From Arthrobacter zhaoxinii (GTDB lineage: Bacteria > Actinomycetota > Actinomycetes > Actinomycetales > Micrococcaceae): a stretch of 64,000 nucleotides of DNA. The notes beneath the pieces are model-generated. The model did no database searches. It was given only the letters and a program-made list of their open reading frames with translations, and was not told the DNA's origin. The stretch's first letter is position 1. Every line of letters starts with the position of its first letter. The DNA is taken from assembly GCF_024385505.1 (NCBI RefSeq), contig NZ_JANFLT010000005.1, forward strand, positions 310,001 to 374,000, read 5' to 3'. The position numbers and the translations under genes are program-made. Below are positions 18,290-26,608 of this stretch, piece by piece.

Positions 18290-19066
18290 CTAGGCGGGAT
18301 CGCCCGCCCGGTCGGCTGCTGCACCGGCGGACAGGTAATCCGCGCCGCCCACATATTCGGTGTGTCCGGACGGAACATCGGCAGTGGCCATGCGCGCCAC
18401 CTCGGCGCCGAACTCCTGCACCGAGTAAAGCCGGCCGGCTTCCTCACGCCGGGCTTCGATGGCGCCGGGGTTGGCCCGGTCCAGCAGGGTGGCCGTCACG
18501 GTGCCTTCGATCATGTCACCGGAGACCACCACCAGGGAGATGCCCTTTTCCTCCAGCTGCGGCAGCAGAGCCCGCAGGGCATCCTCGCCGGCGCGCTTGC
18601 TGAGGGCCACCGCTTCGTATTCGGGCATGGTCGGCACGGAGCGGATGAAGTGGGCCTGGTGGCTGGTCACGAAGACCACCCGCGAACCGGCCGGCATAAC
18701 GTCAAGCGCTGCACTGAGCATGTTGACCTGCGCGTCGCGGTTCAGCTTCAGCGCGTAGTCCTCCTCCACACCGGTTTCCATGCCGCCTGAGGCGTTCAGC
18801 ACGAGGACGTCGAGCCCGCCGAAGTTCTCCTGTGCTGCCGCCACAAGGGCAGCCGGGCCTTCCGCGGCGGTGAGGTCCGCGCCCACGGCCACCGCACGTC
18901 CGCCGTCGGCCTCGATAGCAGCGACCACCTTGTTGGCGCGCGGTGCCTTCTGGCGGTAATTGACGACGACGCCGGCACCCTCGGCGGCCAGGAAGCGCGC
19001 CACCTCGGCTCCGATTCCGCGCGATGATCCGGTGACGATCGCGGCTTTGCCCTGCAGCAGGCCCAT
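18290..19066 (-). CDS. SDR-family oxidoreductase with displaced catalytic Tyr
   Basis: 258 residues. Rossmann cofactor loop TGSSRGIGAEV, NASGG in place of NNAG, and a catalytic Ser region VVFVTSHQAHF. The active-site Lys lies in ALSKRAGEDAL, but the Tyr (MPEYEAVALSK) is 7 rather than 4 residues before it. Reaction and substrate are unknown. The ATG is preceded by AAGGAG at 5 bases. It is downstream of fabG on the same strand with a 121-bp gap. Confidence 0.85.
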   Translation of the reverse strand: MGLLQGKAAIVTGSSRGIGAEVARFLAAEGAGVVVNYRQKAPRANKVVAAIEADGGRAVAVGADLTAAEGPAALVAAAQENFGGLDVLVLNASGGMETGVEEDYALKLNRDAQVNMLSAALDVMPAGSRVVFVTSHQAHFIRSVPTMPEYEAVALSKRAGEDALRALLPQLEEKGISLVVVSGDMIEGTVTATLLDRANPGAIEARREEAGRLYSVQEFGAEVARMATADVPSGHTEYVGGADYLSAGAAADRAGDPA

Positions 19067-19187
19067 GGGATCTCCTTTTGTAGAAAGTATCTAAGCGTTC
19101 AGCTCTCCGAACCCATCCTGCCAGCCGGTGTCCCGGCCGGCAGTTGAGGAAACCTCCAAGGATTCGCGGGCAGGGCGTTGGCCGGGG

Positions 19188-19916
19188 CTAGTGCCCCATG
19201 CCCAGGCCGCCGTCGACCGGGATGACCGCACCGGAAATGTAGCCCGCCTCGTCGCCGGCAATCCAGCGCACCACGTTGGCAACTTCCTCCGGCTCGGCGA
19301 ACCTGCCGGCGGGGATCGAGGACAGGTAGTTCTTCTGCGTATCTTCGGGCAGGGCGCGGGTCATATCGGTGTTGATGAATCCCGGGGCCACGACATTGGC
19401 GGTGATGTTGCGGGAACCGAGTTCGCGGGTGAGGGACCGGGCAATGCCGATCAGTCCGGATTTGGAGGCGGCGTAGTTGATCTGCCCGGGCGAACCGTAG
19501 AGTCCGACCACCGAGGAAATCAGCACCACCCGGCCCTTCTTCATCCGGAGCATGCCCTTGGACGCCCGCTTGACCACCCGGAAGGCGCCGGTGAGGTTGG
19601 TGTCAATCACGTCGGAGAAATCGTCTTCACTCATCCGGAGCAGCAGCGTGTCCCGCGTAATCCCGGCATTGGCTACAAGGACTTCCACCGGACCGTGGGC
19701 GGCCTCCACCTCGGTGAACGCCGCGTCGACCGATGCCATGTCCGTCACATCCGCCTTGACTCCCAGCATGCCCGCGGGAACCTCGCCGCTGCGGTAGGTG
19801 ATGGCGACGCGGTCACCGCCGGCGAGGAACGCCTTGGCGATTGCCAGCCCGATTCCGCGGTTTCCGCCGGTCACCAGGACACTGCGGCCGGAGGGGTTTT
19901 CTGGAGTGTTCTGCAC
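19188..19916 (-). CDS. fabG: 3-oxoacyl-[acyl-carrier-protein] reductase
   Basis: 242 residues with all classical SDR landmarks: TGGNRGIG, NAGITRD, ISSVVG, YAASKSGLIG and the C-terminal GYISGAVIPVDGGLGMGH. This matches FabG, which reduces 3-oxoacyl-ACP with NADPH in fatty acid synthesis, though other ketoreductase roles are possible. The GTG start has AGGAAC close upstream. Confidence 0.9.
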   Translation of the reverse strand: MQNTPENPSGRSVLVTGGNRGIGLAIAKAFLAGGDRVAITYRSGEVPAGMLGVKADVTDMASVDAAFTEVEAAHGPVEVLVANAGITRDTLLLRMSEDDFSDVIDTNLTGAFRVVKRASKGMLRMKKGRVVLISSVVGLYGSPGQINYAASKSGLIGIARSLTRELGSRNITANVVAPGFINTDMTRALPEDTQKNYLSSIPAGRFAEPEEVANVVRWIAGDEAGYISGAVIPVDGGLGMGH

Positions 19917-20043
19917 GGATGTTCCTACTTTCAGCCAGGGATTGGGGGTTGCTTCGATCCTACGTGCGCCGGATTCAACTTCTGCAACGACGCTGCGAGT
20001 GAGAGAATGAACGAACCTGTTTGGAGGGTGAGGAAGACTACCG

Positions 20044-20061
20044 ATGGCTACTGATGGCTAG
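20044..20061 (+). other. Possible five-codon leader ORF overlapping the DUF3099 gene start
   Basis: ATGGCTACTGATGGCTAG encodes MATDG and has GAGGAAG about 8 bases upstream. The ATG of the DUF3099 gene (20054) lies inside it in another frame. The repeated ATGGCTA may be chance. Confidence 0.3.
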
Positions 20062-20452
20062 GGACACAAACCGCGGGGAGAGCGTCCCCAGAATCACCGA
20101 CGCACCCAGCCCGCACACCGATGAAATGCGCACCCGCATGATCAAGTACGGCGTGTCCATGGGCATCCGCGTGGTCTGCCTGTTCCTGATGTTCTTTGTC
20201 CACGGCTGGCTGCTGTGGGTGGTGATTGCCGGTGCGGTGGTGCTCCCCTATTTTGCGGTGATCATGGCCAACGGCGGCTCGGATACCCGCCTGATGACCT
20301 CCAGCGACGCGATGATAGACCGCCCGCCGGCCACCGCACTCGACGCGCCGCGGGCGGCGGAAGAACCCGAAGAAACCCCCGAAACCACTGTGTTGTCGGG
20401 GGAAATCGTAGACAATGACGACGACATCAAAGACGACGAAGACAAGGCCTGA
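20054..20452 (+). CDS. DUF3099 membrane protein
   Basis: 132 residues from the ATG at 20054; an in-frame TTG at 20021 would add 11 residues. The N-terminus is hydrophilic (ITDAPSPHTDEMRTRMIKYG), followed by two membrane helices (MGIRVVCLFLMFFVHGW and LLWVVIAGAVVLPYFAVIMA) and an acidic tail. This is the actinobacterial DUF3099 pattern; function unknown. It is first in an operon with a small cysteine protein gene and the SURF1 gene. Confidence 0.85.
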   Translation: MARDTNRGESVPRITDAPSPHTDEMRTRMIKYGVSMGIRVVCLFLMFFVHGWLLWVVIAGAVVLPYFAVIMANGGSDTRLMTSSDAMIDRPPATALDAPRAAEEPEETPETTVLSGEIVDNDDDIKDDEDKA

Positions 20453-20461
20453 TCCCCCAGC

Positions 20462-20710
20462 ATGAACCTCCTCGATTCTCTTTCCGGCAACTCTGCCGAC
20501 ACAGGCGCCGGCACACCGGTGTGCTCCCGGAAAGCCTGCCGGCTCGACGCCGCCTGGCGGCTGCTGTGGAACAACCCCCGGATCCACACGCCGGAGCGCC
20601 GCAAGACCTGGCTGTCCTGCGACGAACACCGGGACTGGCTGGAGGATTACCTGCGAACGCGCGGCCTCTGGAAGGAAACCCTCCCGCTGGGTGAAGGCGG
20701 GACGGAGTAG
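20462..20710 (+). CDS. Small conserved protein with CX4C...CxxH, possible zinc binder
   Basis: 82 residues. The motif CSRKAC followed about 35 residues later by SCDEHRDWL could bind zinc. The rest has the look of an actinobacterial conserved hypothetical protein (AWRLLWNNPRIHTPERRKTWL). It starts 9 bases after the DUF3099 gene and its stop abuts the SURF1 start directly, so translation is probably coupled. Function unknown. Confidence 0.75.
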   Translation: MNLLDSLSGNSADTGAGTPVCSRKACRLDAAWRLLWNNPRIHTPERRKTWLSCDEHRDWLEDYLRTRGLWKETLPLGEGGTE

Positions 20711-21580
20711 ATGTACCGTTTCCTCTTTTCGGCCCGCTGGTTCGGCTGGTTTGTGCTCGTCTGCGTCCTGGCGGCTGCCTGCATCGGCCTGGGCAGGTGG
20801 CAGATGGACCGCCGCGACGCCTCTCTGGCCGACAGTGCCCTCATTGAGTCCAATTACGACGCCGAGCCCGTGCCGTACGAGGAGGCCGGCAAATACTTCG
20901 ATACGTATGACGAAGCAGCCGAATGGCTGCCCGTGAAGCTTGAAGGGACGTACGACTCCTCCGAGCAGCGCATCATCCGCAACCGTCCCCTGAAGGGCCG
21001 GCCCGGCTATGAGGTCCTGGTGCCGCTGAAGCTTGATGACGGCACCAGCGTGGCGGTCAACCGCGGCTGGCTGCCGATCGGCGACGACGAGGCCGGCAGG
21101 CCGGACAGCATCCCTGCCGCCCCCGAGGGACGGGTGAGCGTGGTGGCCCGGATCAAGGCCGCCGAACCCACCCTCACCCGCTCCGCCCCTGAAGGCCAGC
21201 TTCCCTCGATCGATCTGGGCGCCTTCGCGGAGCAGCTGGACTATCCGCTGCACCAGGGCTCCTACGGGCTGATGGCGAGCGAGGATCCGGGTGCCGCCGT
21301 CGCACCTGAAGGCGCACCGCGGCCGGAGGTGGATGAGGGGCTGCACCTCTCCTACGGGCTGCAGTGGTACGGCTTTGCGCTGATGATGTTCATCGGCCTG
21401 GGCTATGCCGCGCGGCAGGAAGCACTGAACCGCTACTACGACGGCGTCGACGACGACGACGACGAGGACGACATCATCGCCGCCCACCCGGCTCCGTCCC
21501 GGCGTCGTCCGCCGCGTAAGAAGCGCGGCCCGACGGGCGAAGAGGAAGAGGACGCCATCCTGGACGCCCAGGGCTACTAG
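20711..21580 (+). CDS. SURF1-family cytochrome c oxidase assembly protein
   Basis: 289 residues. One N-terminal membrane helix (WFGWFVLVCVLAAACIGLGRW) is followed by a large outer domain with GTYDSSEQRIIRNRPLKGRPG and AVNRGWLP, the SURF1 core. A second helix lies at about 215 (LQWYGFALMMFIGLGYAA), then a cytoplasmic tail with a run of aspartates. SURF1 helps insert heme a into cytochrome c oxidase. That fits ctaA and ctaB elsewhere in this window. The gene begins at the base after the upstream stop. Confidence 0.92.
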   Translation: MYRFLFSARWFGWFVLVCVLAAACIGLGRWQMDRRDASLADSALIESNYDAEPVPYEEAGKYFDTYDEAAEWLPVKLEGTYDSSEQRIIRNRPLKGRPGYEVLVPLKLDDGTSVAVNRGWLPIGDDEAGRPDSIPAAPEGRVSVVARIKAAEPTLTRSAPEGQLPSIDLGAFAEQLDYPLHQGSYGLMASEDPGAAVAPEGAPRPEVDEGLHLSYGLQWYGFALMMFIGLGYAARQEALNRYYDGVDDDDDEDDIIAAHPAPSRRRPPRKKRGPTGEEEEDAILDAQGY

Positions 21581-21594
21581 GCACACGCCCCGCC

Positions 21595-21641
21595 AGACAC
21601 TAACGGCCCTGCTCCAAATCGGAGCAGGGCCGTTAGTGTCT
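21595..21641. terminator. Bidirectional terminator between SURF1 and ABC-F genes
   Basis: Perfect 21-bp stem (21595-21615 with 21621-21641) and a 5-base loop aaatc, centred between two convergent genes. Confidence 0.85.
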
Positions 21642-21654
21642 GTGCAGGGTCCGG

Positions 21655-23253
21655 CTAGGCCAGGGTCACCAGGTCAAGGTAGTTCTCGTTCCAGTGGTCC
21701 TCGTCGCCGTCGGGCAGGAGGACTACGCGTTCCGGGTTCAGTGCGGCAACGGCCCCCTCATCGTGGCTGACCATCACCACGGCTCCGGTGTAGTTGCTGA
21801 GGGCGCCCAGGATCTCCGCACGGGAAGCGGGGTCCAGGTTGTTGGTGGGCTCATCCAGGAGCAGGACGTTGGCGGAGGACGCAACGATGGTGGCCAGGGC
21901 CAGACGCGTCTTCTCGCCGCCGGACAGGACTCCGGCCTTCTTGCTGACGTCGTCGCCGCTGAACATGAAGGAACCCAGCACGCTGCGGACCTCGGCATCG
22001 TCCATGTCCGGGGCGGCGGACCGCATGTTCTCCAGCACGGTCCGTTCCGTGTCCAGGGTTTCGTGCTCCTGGGCGTAGTAGCCGACCTTGAGCCCGTGTC
22101 CGGGGATGACCCTGCCGGTGTCAGGGGTGTCTACGCCCGCCAGCATCCGCAGCAGGGTGGTCTTGCCGGCACCGTTGAGGCCCAGGATGACCACCTTCGA
22201 CCCGCGGTCGATGGCCAGGTCCACGTCGGTGAAGATCTCCAGGGAGCCGTAGCTCTTGCTGAGGCCTTCGGCAGTCATGGGGGTCTTGCCGCACGGAGCC
22301 GGATCCGGGAAGCGCAGGGCTGCCACGCGGTCATTGGCGCGGACGGCGTCCAGGCCGCCCATCAGGCGGTCCACGCGCTTGAGCATGCTCTGCGCCGCGG
22401 AGGCACCGGAGGCGCGGGCCTTCATCTTGTTGGCCTGGGCCAGGAGGATGCCGGCCTTCTTTTCGGTGTTGGCACGCTCACGCTTACGGGCACGCTCGTC
22501 AGTCTCGCGCTGGACCTTGTAGCGCTTCCAGTCCATGTTGTAGATATCGATGGTGGCGCGGTTCGCGTCCAGGCTGAAGACCTTGTTGACGGTGGCTTCA
22601 AGCAGTTCGGTATCGTGACTGATCACGATCAGGCCGCCGGTGTGGTTCTTCAGGAATTCCCGCAGCCAGGCGATGGAATCGGCGTCGAGGTGGTTGGTGG
22701 GCTCATCGAGGAGCATGGTCTCGGCATCGGAATACAGGATGCGGGCCAGTTCCACGCGGCGGCGCTGGCCGCCGGAGAGGGTCTTCAGGGGCTGGTTCAG
22801 CAGCCGGTCCGGCAGGGCCAGGTTGGCGCAGATCGAGGCTGCCTCGGACTCTGCCGCGTAACCGCCGGCGGAGAGGAACTCCGACTCCAGCCGGTCATAG
22901 CGGTTCATGGCCTTCTGCGAGATCTTCGGATCGTCGCTGGCCATTTCGTCCTGGCACTTTTTCAGCTGCGCGGAAACCTTGTCCAGGCCGCGGGCGGAGA
23001 GGATGCGGTCACGGCCAAGCTGATCCATGTCCGGCGTGCGGGGATCCTGGGGAAGGTAGCCGATCTCGCCGACGCGCTTGACTGTGCCGGCGGCGGGGAG
23101 GGCCTCGCCCGCGAGGACTTTGGTGAGGGTGGTCTTGCCGGCGCCGTTACGGCCCACCAGCCCGATCTTGTCTCCCTTGTCCACACGGAACGAAACCGCT
23201 TCCAAGAGAAGGCGTGCGCCTGCGCGCAGCTCAAGACCAGATACGGAAATCAC
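21655..23253 (-). CDS. ABC-F family ATPase (ribosome-associated)
   Basis: 532 residues with two ABC domains in one chain and no membrane segment. Walker A sites are GRNGAGKTT and GLNGAGKTT, signatures LSGGQRRRVELAR and LSGGEKTRLALA, and Walker B sites MLLDEPTNHLD and LLLDEPTNNLD. The linker between domains is charged (RARKRERANTEKKAG), as in the P-site interaction motif of ABC-F proteins. The family acts on the ribosome; resistance-type members also exist, and the sequence alone does not separate them. GTG start. Confidence 0.93.
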   Translation of the reverse strand: MISVSGLELRAGARLLLEAVSFRVDKGDKIGLVGRNGAGKTTLTKVLAGEALPAAGTVKRVGEIGYLPQDPRTPDMDQLGRDRILSARGLDKVSAQLKKCQDEMASDDPKISQKAMNRYDRLESEFLSAGGYAAESEAASICANLALPDRLLNQPLKTLSGGQRRRVELARILYSDAETMLLDEPTNHLDADSIAWLREFLKNHTGGLIVISHDTELLEATVNKVFSLDANRATIDIYNMDWKRYKVQRETDERARKRERANTEKKAGILLAQANKMKARASGASAAQSMLKRVDRLMGGLDAVRANDRVAALRFPDPAPCGKTPMTAEGLSKSYGSLEIFTDVDLAIDRGSKVVILGLNGAGKTTLLRMLAGVDTPDTGRVIPGHGLKVGYYAQEHETLDTERTVLENMRSAAPDMDDAEVRSVLGSFMFSGDDVSKKAGVLSGGEKTRLALATIVASSANVLLLDEPTNNLDPASRAEILGALSNYTGAVVMVSHDEGAVAALNPERVVLLPDGDEDHWNENYLDLVTLA

Positions 23254-23507
23254 TCAGTGGACCTTTCGAAGGTTTTTGTCTTGCGGATACGCTGCGCGGT
23301 GCGCGGGCCTCGAAACGGTGGGAATCCACCGAGGCGGGAAGGGTCACATTGACCGGTCATATAGGCCTGGTTGGCCGGAACAGCCTTCCCAGTCTAGCCG
23401 CAGGACCCCATTTGTAGAAAACCTCCAATGGAATCCGCCACCGGCGCAGCTACTGTTCAAAACGTTATGCGGTCCGTTTTTCTTCCCCTATAAGGAAAAG
23501 TGCAGCG

Positions 23508-24167
23508 ATGAACAACACTTCAGCCGATGCGCCGCAGTCTGTCCCCGGCACCGGCAGCCAGGGTTCTTCCGGCACCCGGCCGCGCCCCCGAAGCCACCGG
23601 TGGACATCGGCGGACCTGTCACTGATTGCCGTTTTTGCTGCCCTTACCGCGGTTTTCTCCCTTCTCCCAGGGGTGCCGCTGGGAGCCGGCGTGCCGATCA
23701 CCCTGCAAACACTGGCGGTCATGCTCACCGGCATGCTCCTGGGACCGGCGCGGGGCGCGGCCGCCGTCGGCCTTTTCCTGCTTGCCGGTCTGGCCGGACT
23801 GCCGGTGTTCAGCGGCTTCAGCGGAGGCCTGGGCGTCCTGGCCGGCCCGTCCGCCGGCTACCTGCTGTCCTTCCCCGTGGCCGCCGCCGTCGTCGGACTG
23901 CTGGCCGGTCTAGTGCTGCGGCGGACGCGCCGGGCCCGCCCCGCCCTGCTCTTCGCCGCGGCACTGGCCACGAGCTTCCTCGTTGTTCATCCCGCGGGGA
24001 TTGCGGGGCTGATGCTCAACGCCCATCTGTCCTTCCCCGCAGCACTGGCAGCGGACATGGCCTTCTGGCCCGGGGACGTCATCAAGAACGTGCTTGCGGC
24101 CGTCGTGGCGGTCAGCGTCTTCAAGGCCTTCCCGTCGATGGCCGCTCCGGAGCGCCGGAGCCGCTGA
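23508..24167 (+). CDS. bioY: Biotin transporter S component BioY
   Basis: 219 residues, six predicted membrane helices. Landmarks are VPLGAGVPITLQTLAVMLTG and GLFLLAGLAGLPVFSGFSGG, typical of the BioY substrate-binding subunit of ECF biotin importers. An AAGGAAAAG lies upstream of the ATG. Its stop overlaps the ATG of the ATPase gene (TGATG), so bioY-bioM-bioN are translationally coupled. Confidence 0.95.
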   Translation: MNNTSADAPQSVPGTGSQGSSGTRPRPRSHRWTSADLSLIAVFAALTAVFSLLPGVPLGAGVPITLQTLAVMLTGMLLGPARGAAAVGLFLLAGLAGLPVFSGFSGGLGVLAGPSAGYLLSFPVAAAVVGLLAGLVLRRTRRARPALLFAAALATSFLVVHPAGIAGLMLNAHLSFPAALAADMAFWPGDVIKNVLAAVVAVSVFKAFPSMAAPERRSR

Positions 24168-24877
24168 TGCCCTCGATCCTCCTGCAGGACGCCGGTGTGC
24201 TGCCCGCCGACGACGGCGGCACTGCGTCCGGTGAGCCGATTCTGCATCCGCTGTCGCTGGAGCTGAATACTGCGCGCACCGCCGTCGTCGGCGCCAACGG
24301 CTCAGGCAAGTCAACGCTGCTGAAACTGCTGAACGGACTGGTGCTGCCGGACACCGGCACGGTCAGCGTGGACGGCCTGGATACTGCCAGGCACGGGGCG
24401 GCCGTGCGGCGGCGCGTCGGGTTTGTCTTCACCGATCCGCTCTCGCAGCTGGTGATGCCCACGGGGCGGGACGACGTCGAACTGTCCCTGCGCGCATCCA
24501 TCCGGCACCGGGGTCAGCGCCGTGCCGAGGCCGAAGCCCGGCTGGATGCCCTCGGGATGCTGGAGCTGGCGGACCGGAGCATCTACGACCTCTCCGGCGG
24601 TGAACGGCAGCTGATGGCGCTGGCCTCCGTGCTGGCAGTGGAGCCTGCTGTGCTGGTGGCGGATGAGCCCAGTACCCTGCTGGACCTGCGGAACACGGCA
24701 CGGCTGCGGCGGATCTTCGCTTCGCTTCCCCAGCAGGTCATCTACACCACCCATGACCTTGATTTCGCGGCCGATGCGGACCGGGTGCTGGTGATGGACG
24801 GCGGTGCGGTGGTGTTCGACGGCGGTCCGCGCGAGGGCATAGCCGCTTACCGCGCGCTGGCGCTGGGGGTGGGATGA
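24167..24877 (+). CDS. bioM: ECF transporter ATPase, biotin-type (BioM)
   Basis: 236 residues: Walker A GANGSGKSTLL, signature LSGGERQLMAL, Walker B VLVADEPSTLLD, H-loop TTHDLD. It is the energising ATPase of the three-gene biotin importer. The last ATP-binding helix is short, as in ECF A-components. It overlaps bioY by 1 base and the T-component gene by 4 bases (ATGA). Confidence 0.92.
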   Translation: MPSILLQDAGVLPADDGGTASGEPILHPLSLELNTARTAVVGANGSGKSTLLKLLNGLVLPDTGTVSVDGLDTARHGAAVRRRVGFVFTDPLSQLVMPTGRDDVELSLRASIRHRGQRRAEAEARLDALGMLELADRSIYDLSGGERQLMALASVLAVEPAVLVADEPSTLLDLRNTARLRRIFASLPQQVIYTTHDLDFAADADRVLVMDGGAVVFDGGPREGIAAYRALALGVG

Positions 24878-25530
24878 AGCGTTCAGCGCGGTCTGCGGAT
24901 CTGCTCGGGGCGTACCGGCCGGGCACCTCTCCGGTGCATACGGCGCCGCTGGGGCTGAAGGCGGCTGCCCTGGTGGTTCTGTCCGTGGCCGTGCTGGTGC
25001 TGCGCTCCCCTGTGGTGCTTGCGGTTGCCGTGGTCCTGGTGGTTGCCGGGTACACGGTTGCACGCCTGCTGCGGACGTCCTGGCAGCCGCTGCGTTCGAT
25101 GTGGCCGATCCTCGCGCTGTTGGGAGCGTTCCAGTGGTGGGCTTCCGGTGCAGAGGCTGCGGTGATGGTGACCGGCAATATTGTGGTCTGCGTGACGGCG
25201 GCCCGGCTTCTGACACTGACTACTCCCCTGCAGGACCTCCTGGAGGGACTGGTGTCCCTGGCGCGTCCGCTGCGGCCGCTGGGCGCAGACCCGGAACGGT
25301 TCGGGCTGACCCTGGCGTTGATGCTGCGCAGCATTCCGTTCCTGCTCGGCTCGGCGCGGGATGTCCGGGAATCGGCCATGGCACGGGGGCTGGAACGTAA
25401 TCCCCGTGCACTCACCGTTCCGGTGGTCATCCGGGCTGTTGCCTATGCCCGGCAGACCGGTGACGCACTGGCGGCGCGGGGCATCGGCGAAAGGTCCTCC
25501 GACGCGGAGGTTGCCAAAGGCAACCGATAA
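24874..25530 (+). CDS. bioN: ECF transporter transmembrane T component (BioN)
   Basis: 218 residues with about five helices. The cytoplasmic coupling helices show the family pattern ARG: AMARGLERNPRA and ALAARGIGERSS. It would link BioM to BioY. The ATG overlaps the bioM stop (ATGA). The next gene starts 9 bases downstream and could be read through. Confidence 0.9.
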   Translation: MKRSARSADLLGAYRPGTSPVHTAPLGLKAAALVVLSVAVLVLRSPVVLAVAVVLVVAGYTVARLLRTSWQPLRSMWPILALLGAFQWWASGAEAAVMVTGNIVVCVTAARLLTLTTPLQDLLEGLVSLARPLRPLGADPERFGLTLALMLRSIPFLLGSARDVRESAMARGLERNPRALTVPVVIRAVAYARQTGDALAARGIGERSSDAEVAKGNR

Positions 25531-25539
25531 CCTGAGGGC

Positions 25540-26442
25540 ATGAGTTTCAATAACAACGCGCGTCTGGATTCCTCCCGTGTCAGTGACCGGCGCGGCAAGG
25601 GCAAAGGCATCGCCGTAGGCGGCGGACTGGGCGGTGGACTGCTGCTGATCCTGTCCCTGTTCTTCGGATCGGACGTGATTGACGGGCTGGGCCTGAGCGA
25701 CGGATCCGGTGTCGCTGCCGGCCAGGCGCAGTCGGAAAGCATCGACACCTGCCTGAACGGTGAAGATGCCAACGAACGGCTGGACTGCCGCATCCTTGGT
25801 ACTGCCGAAAGCCTCGACAGCTTCTGGGCACCGTATCTGGACGGCTACGGGCTGACCTATACCGAGCCCGGGGTGGTTCTCTTTACGGACCGAACTAGCA
25901 CCGGCTGCGGTTCTGCCACCAGTGCTGTCGGTCCGTTCTACTGCCCTGCGGACGAGCAGACCTACTACGACACTGCGTTCTTCTCGGACCTGGTCACGAA
26001 CTACGGTTCCTCCGGCGGTCCGCTGGCGCAGGAATACGTTGTTGCGCATGAGTTCGGGCACCATATCCAGCAGATCACCGGCTCCAGTGCGGGCCGGAAT
26101 GCGGACCCCCAGGGTGCGGAGTCCGCGTCGGTGCGGACCGAACTGCAGGCCGACTGCTATGCCGGCCTGTGGGCGCGGCATGCGGCGGACCAGCCCGCTC
26201 CCGGCTCGGACGTGCCGTTCCTGGCACCGTTCACCGAAACGGACATCAGCGATGCCCTCTCTGCGGCGTCTGCCATCGGCGATGACCGGATCCAGGCTTC
26301 GGCCACCGGCCAGGTCAACCCGGAAAGCTGGACCCACGGCTCCAGCGCCCAGCGCCAGGCCTGGTTCCTGGCGGGCTACAACGACGGCGGCAGCCTGGAA
26401 ACGTGCGATACCTTCAGCGCATCGGACCTGTCTAACCCTTAG
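25540..26442 (+). CDS. YpfJ-family neutral zinc metallopeptidase
   Basis: 300 residues. A short N-terminal cytoplasmic segment and one membrane helix (GLGGGLLLILSLFFGSDVI) precede an exported domain with the zinc motif VAHEFGHHIQ, and then a likely third-ligand Glu in SVRTELQADCYAGLW. Four cysteines outside the helix may form disulfides. Family members are putative zinc peptidases of unknown substrate. It is last in the run of genes after bioY. Confidence 0.92.
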   Translation: MSFNNNARLDSSRVSDRRGKGKGIAVGGGLGGGLLLILSLFFGSDVIDGLGLSDGSGVAAGQAQSESIDTCLNGEDANERLDCRILGTAESLDSFWAPYLDGYGLTYTEPGVVLFTDRTSTGCGSATSAVGPFYCPADEQTYYDTAFFSDLVTNYGSSGGPLAQEYVVAHEFGHHIQQITGSSAGRNADPQGAESASVRTELQADCYAGLWARHAADQPAPGSDVPFLAPFTETDISDALSAASAIGDDRIQASATGQVNPESWTHGSSAQRQAWFLAGYNDGGSLETCDTFSASDLSNP

Positions 26443-26506
26443 GGTCTGGGCCTTGCCTGGCCTGCGGAATTGGGAGCAAACCCCAGAACCCAGGACCGAG
26501 GCAGGC

Positions 26507-26575
26507 CCGTGGTCCGAAGCGGACCACGGAACCGGCGGGCGTGGACCGAACCGGACCCTGTCCCCGAAGGGTCCG
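26507..26575. terminator. Two hairpins between convergent peptidase and HNH genes
   Basis: Stem ccgtggtccg/cggaccacgg (26507-26529, loop aag) and stem cggaccct/agggtccg (26552-26575). Neither has a T-run. The position between two convergent stops suggests termination. The rest of 26443-26608 holds nothing I recognise. Confidence 0.45.
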
Positions 26576-26608
26576 TCCGTTGGATGCTCGCTCCTATACC
26601 GGTCCGGA

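Noticed and set aside
26443-26608. Region checked for a tRNA or small RNA
   Set aside because: Only two plain hairpins; no cloverleaf or CCA-type end.
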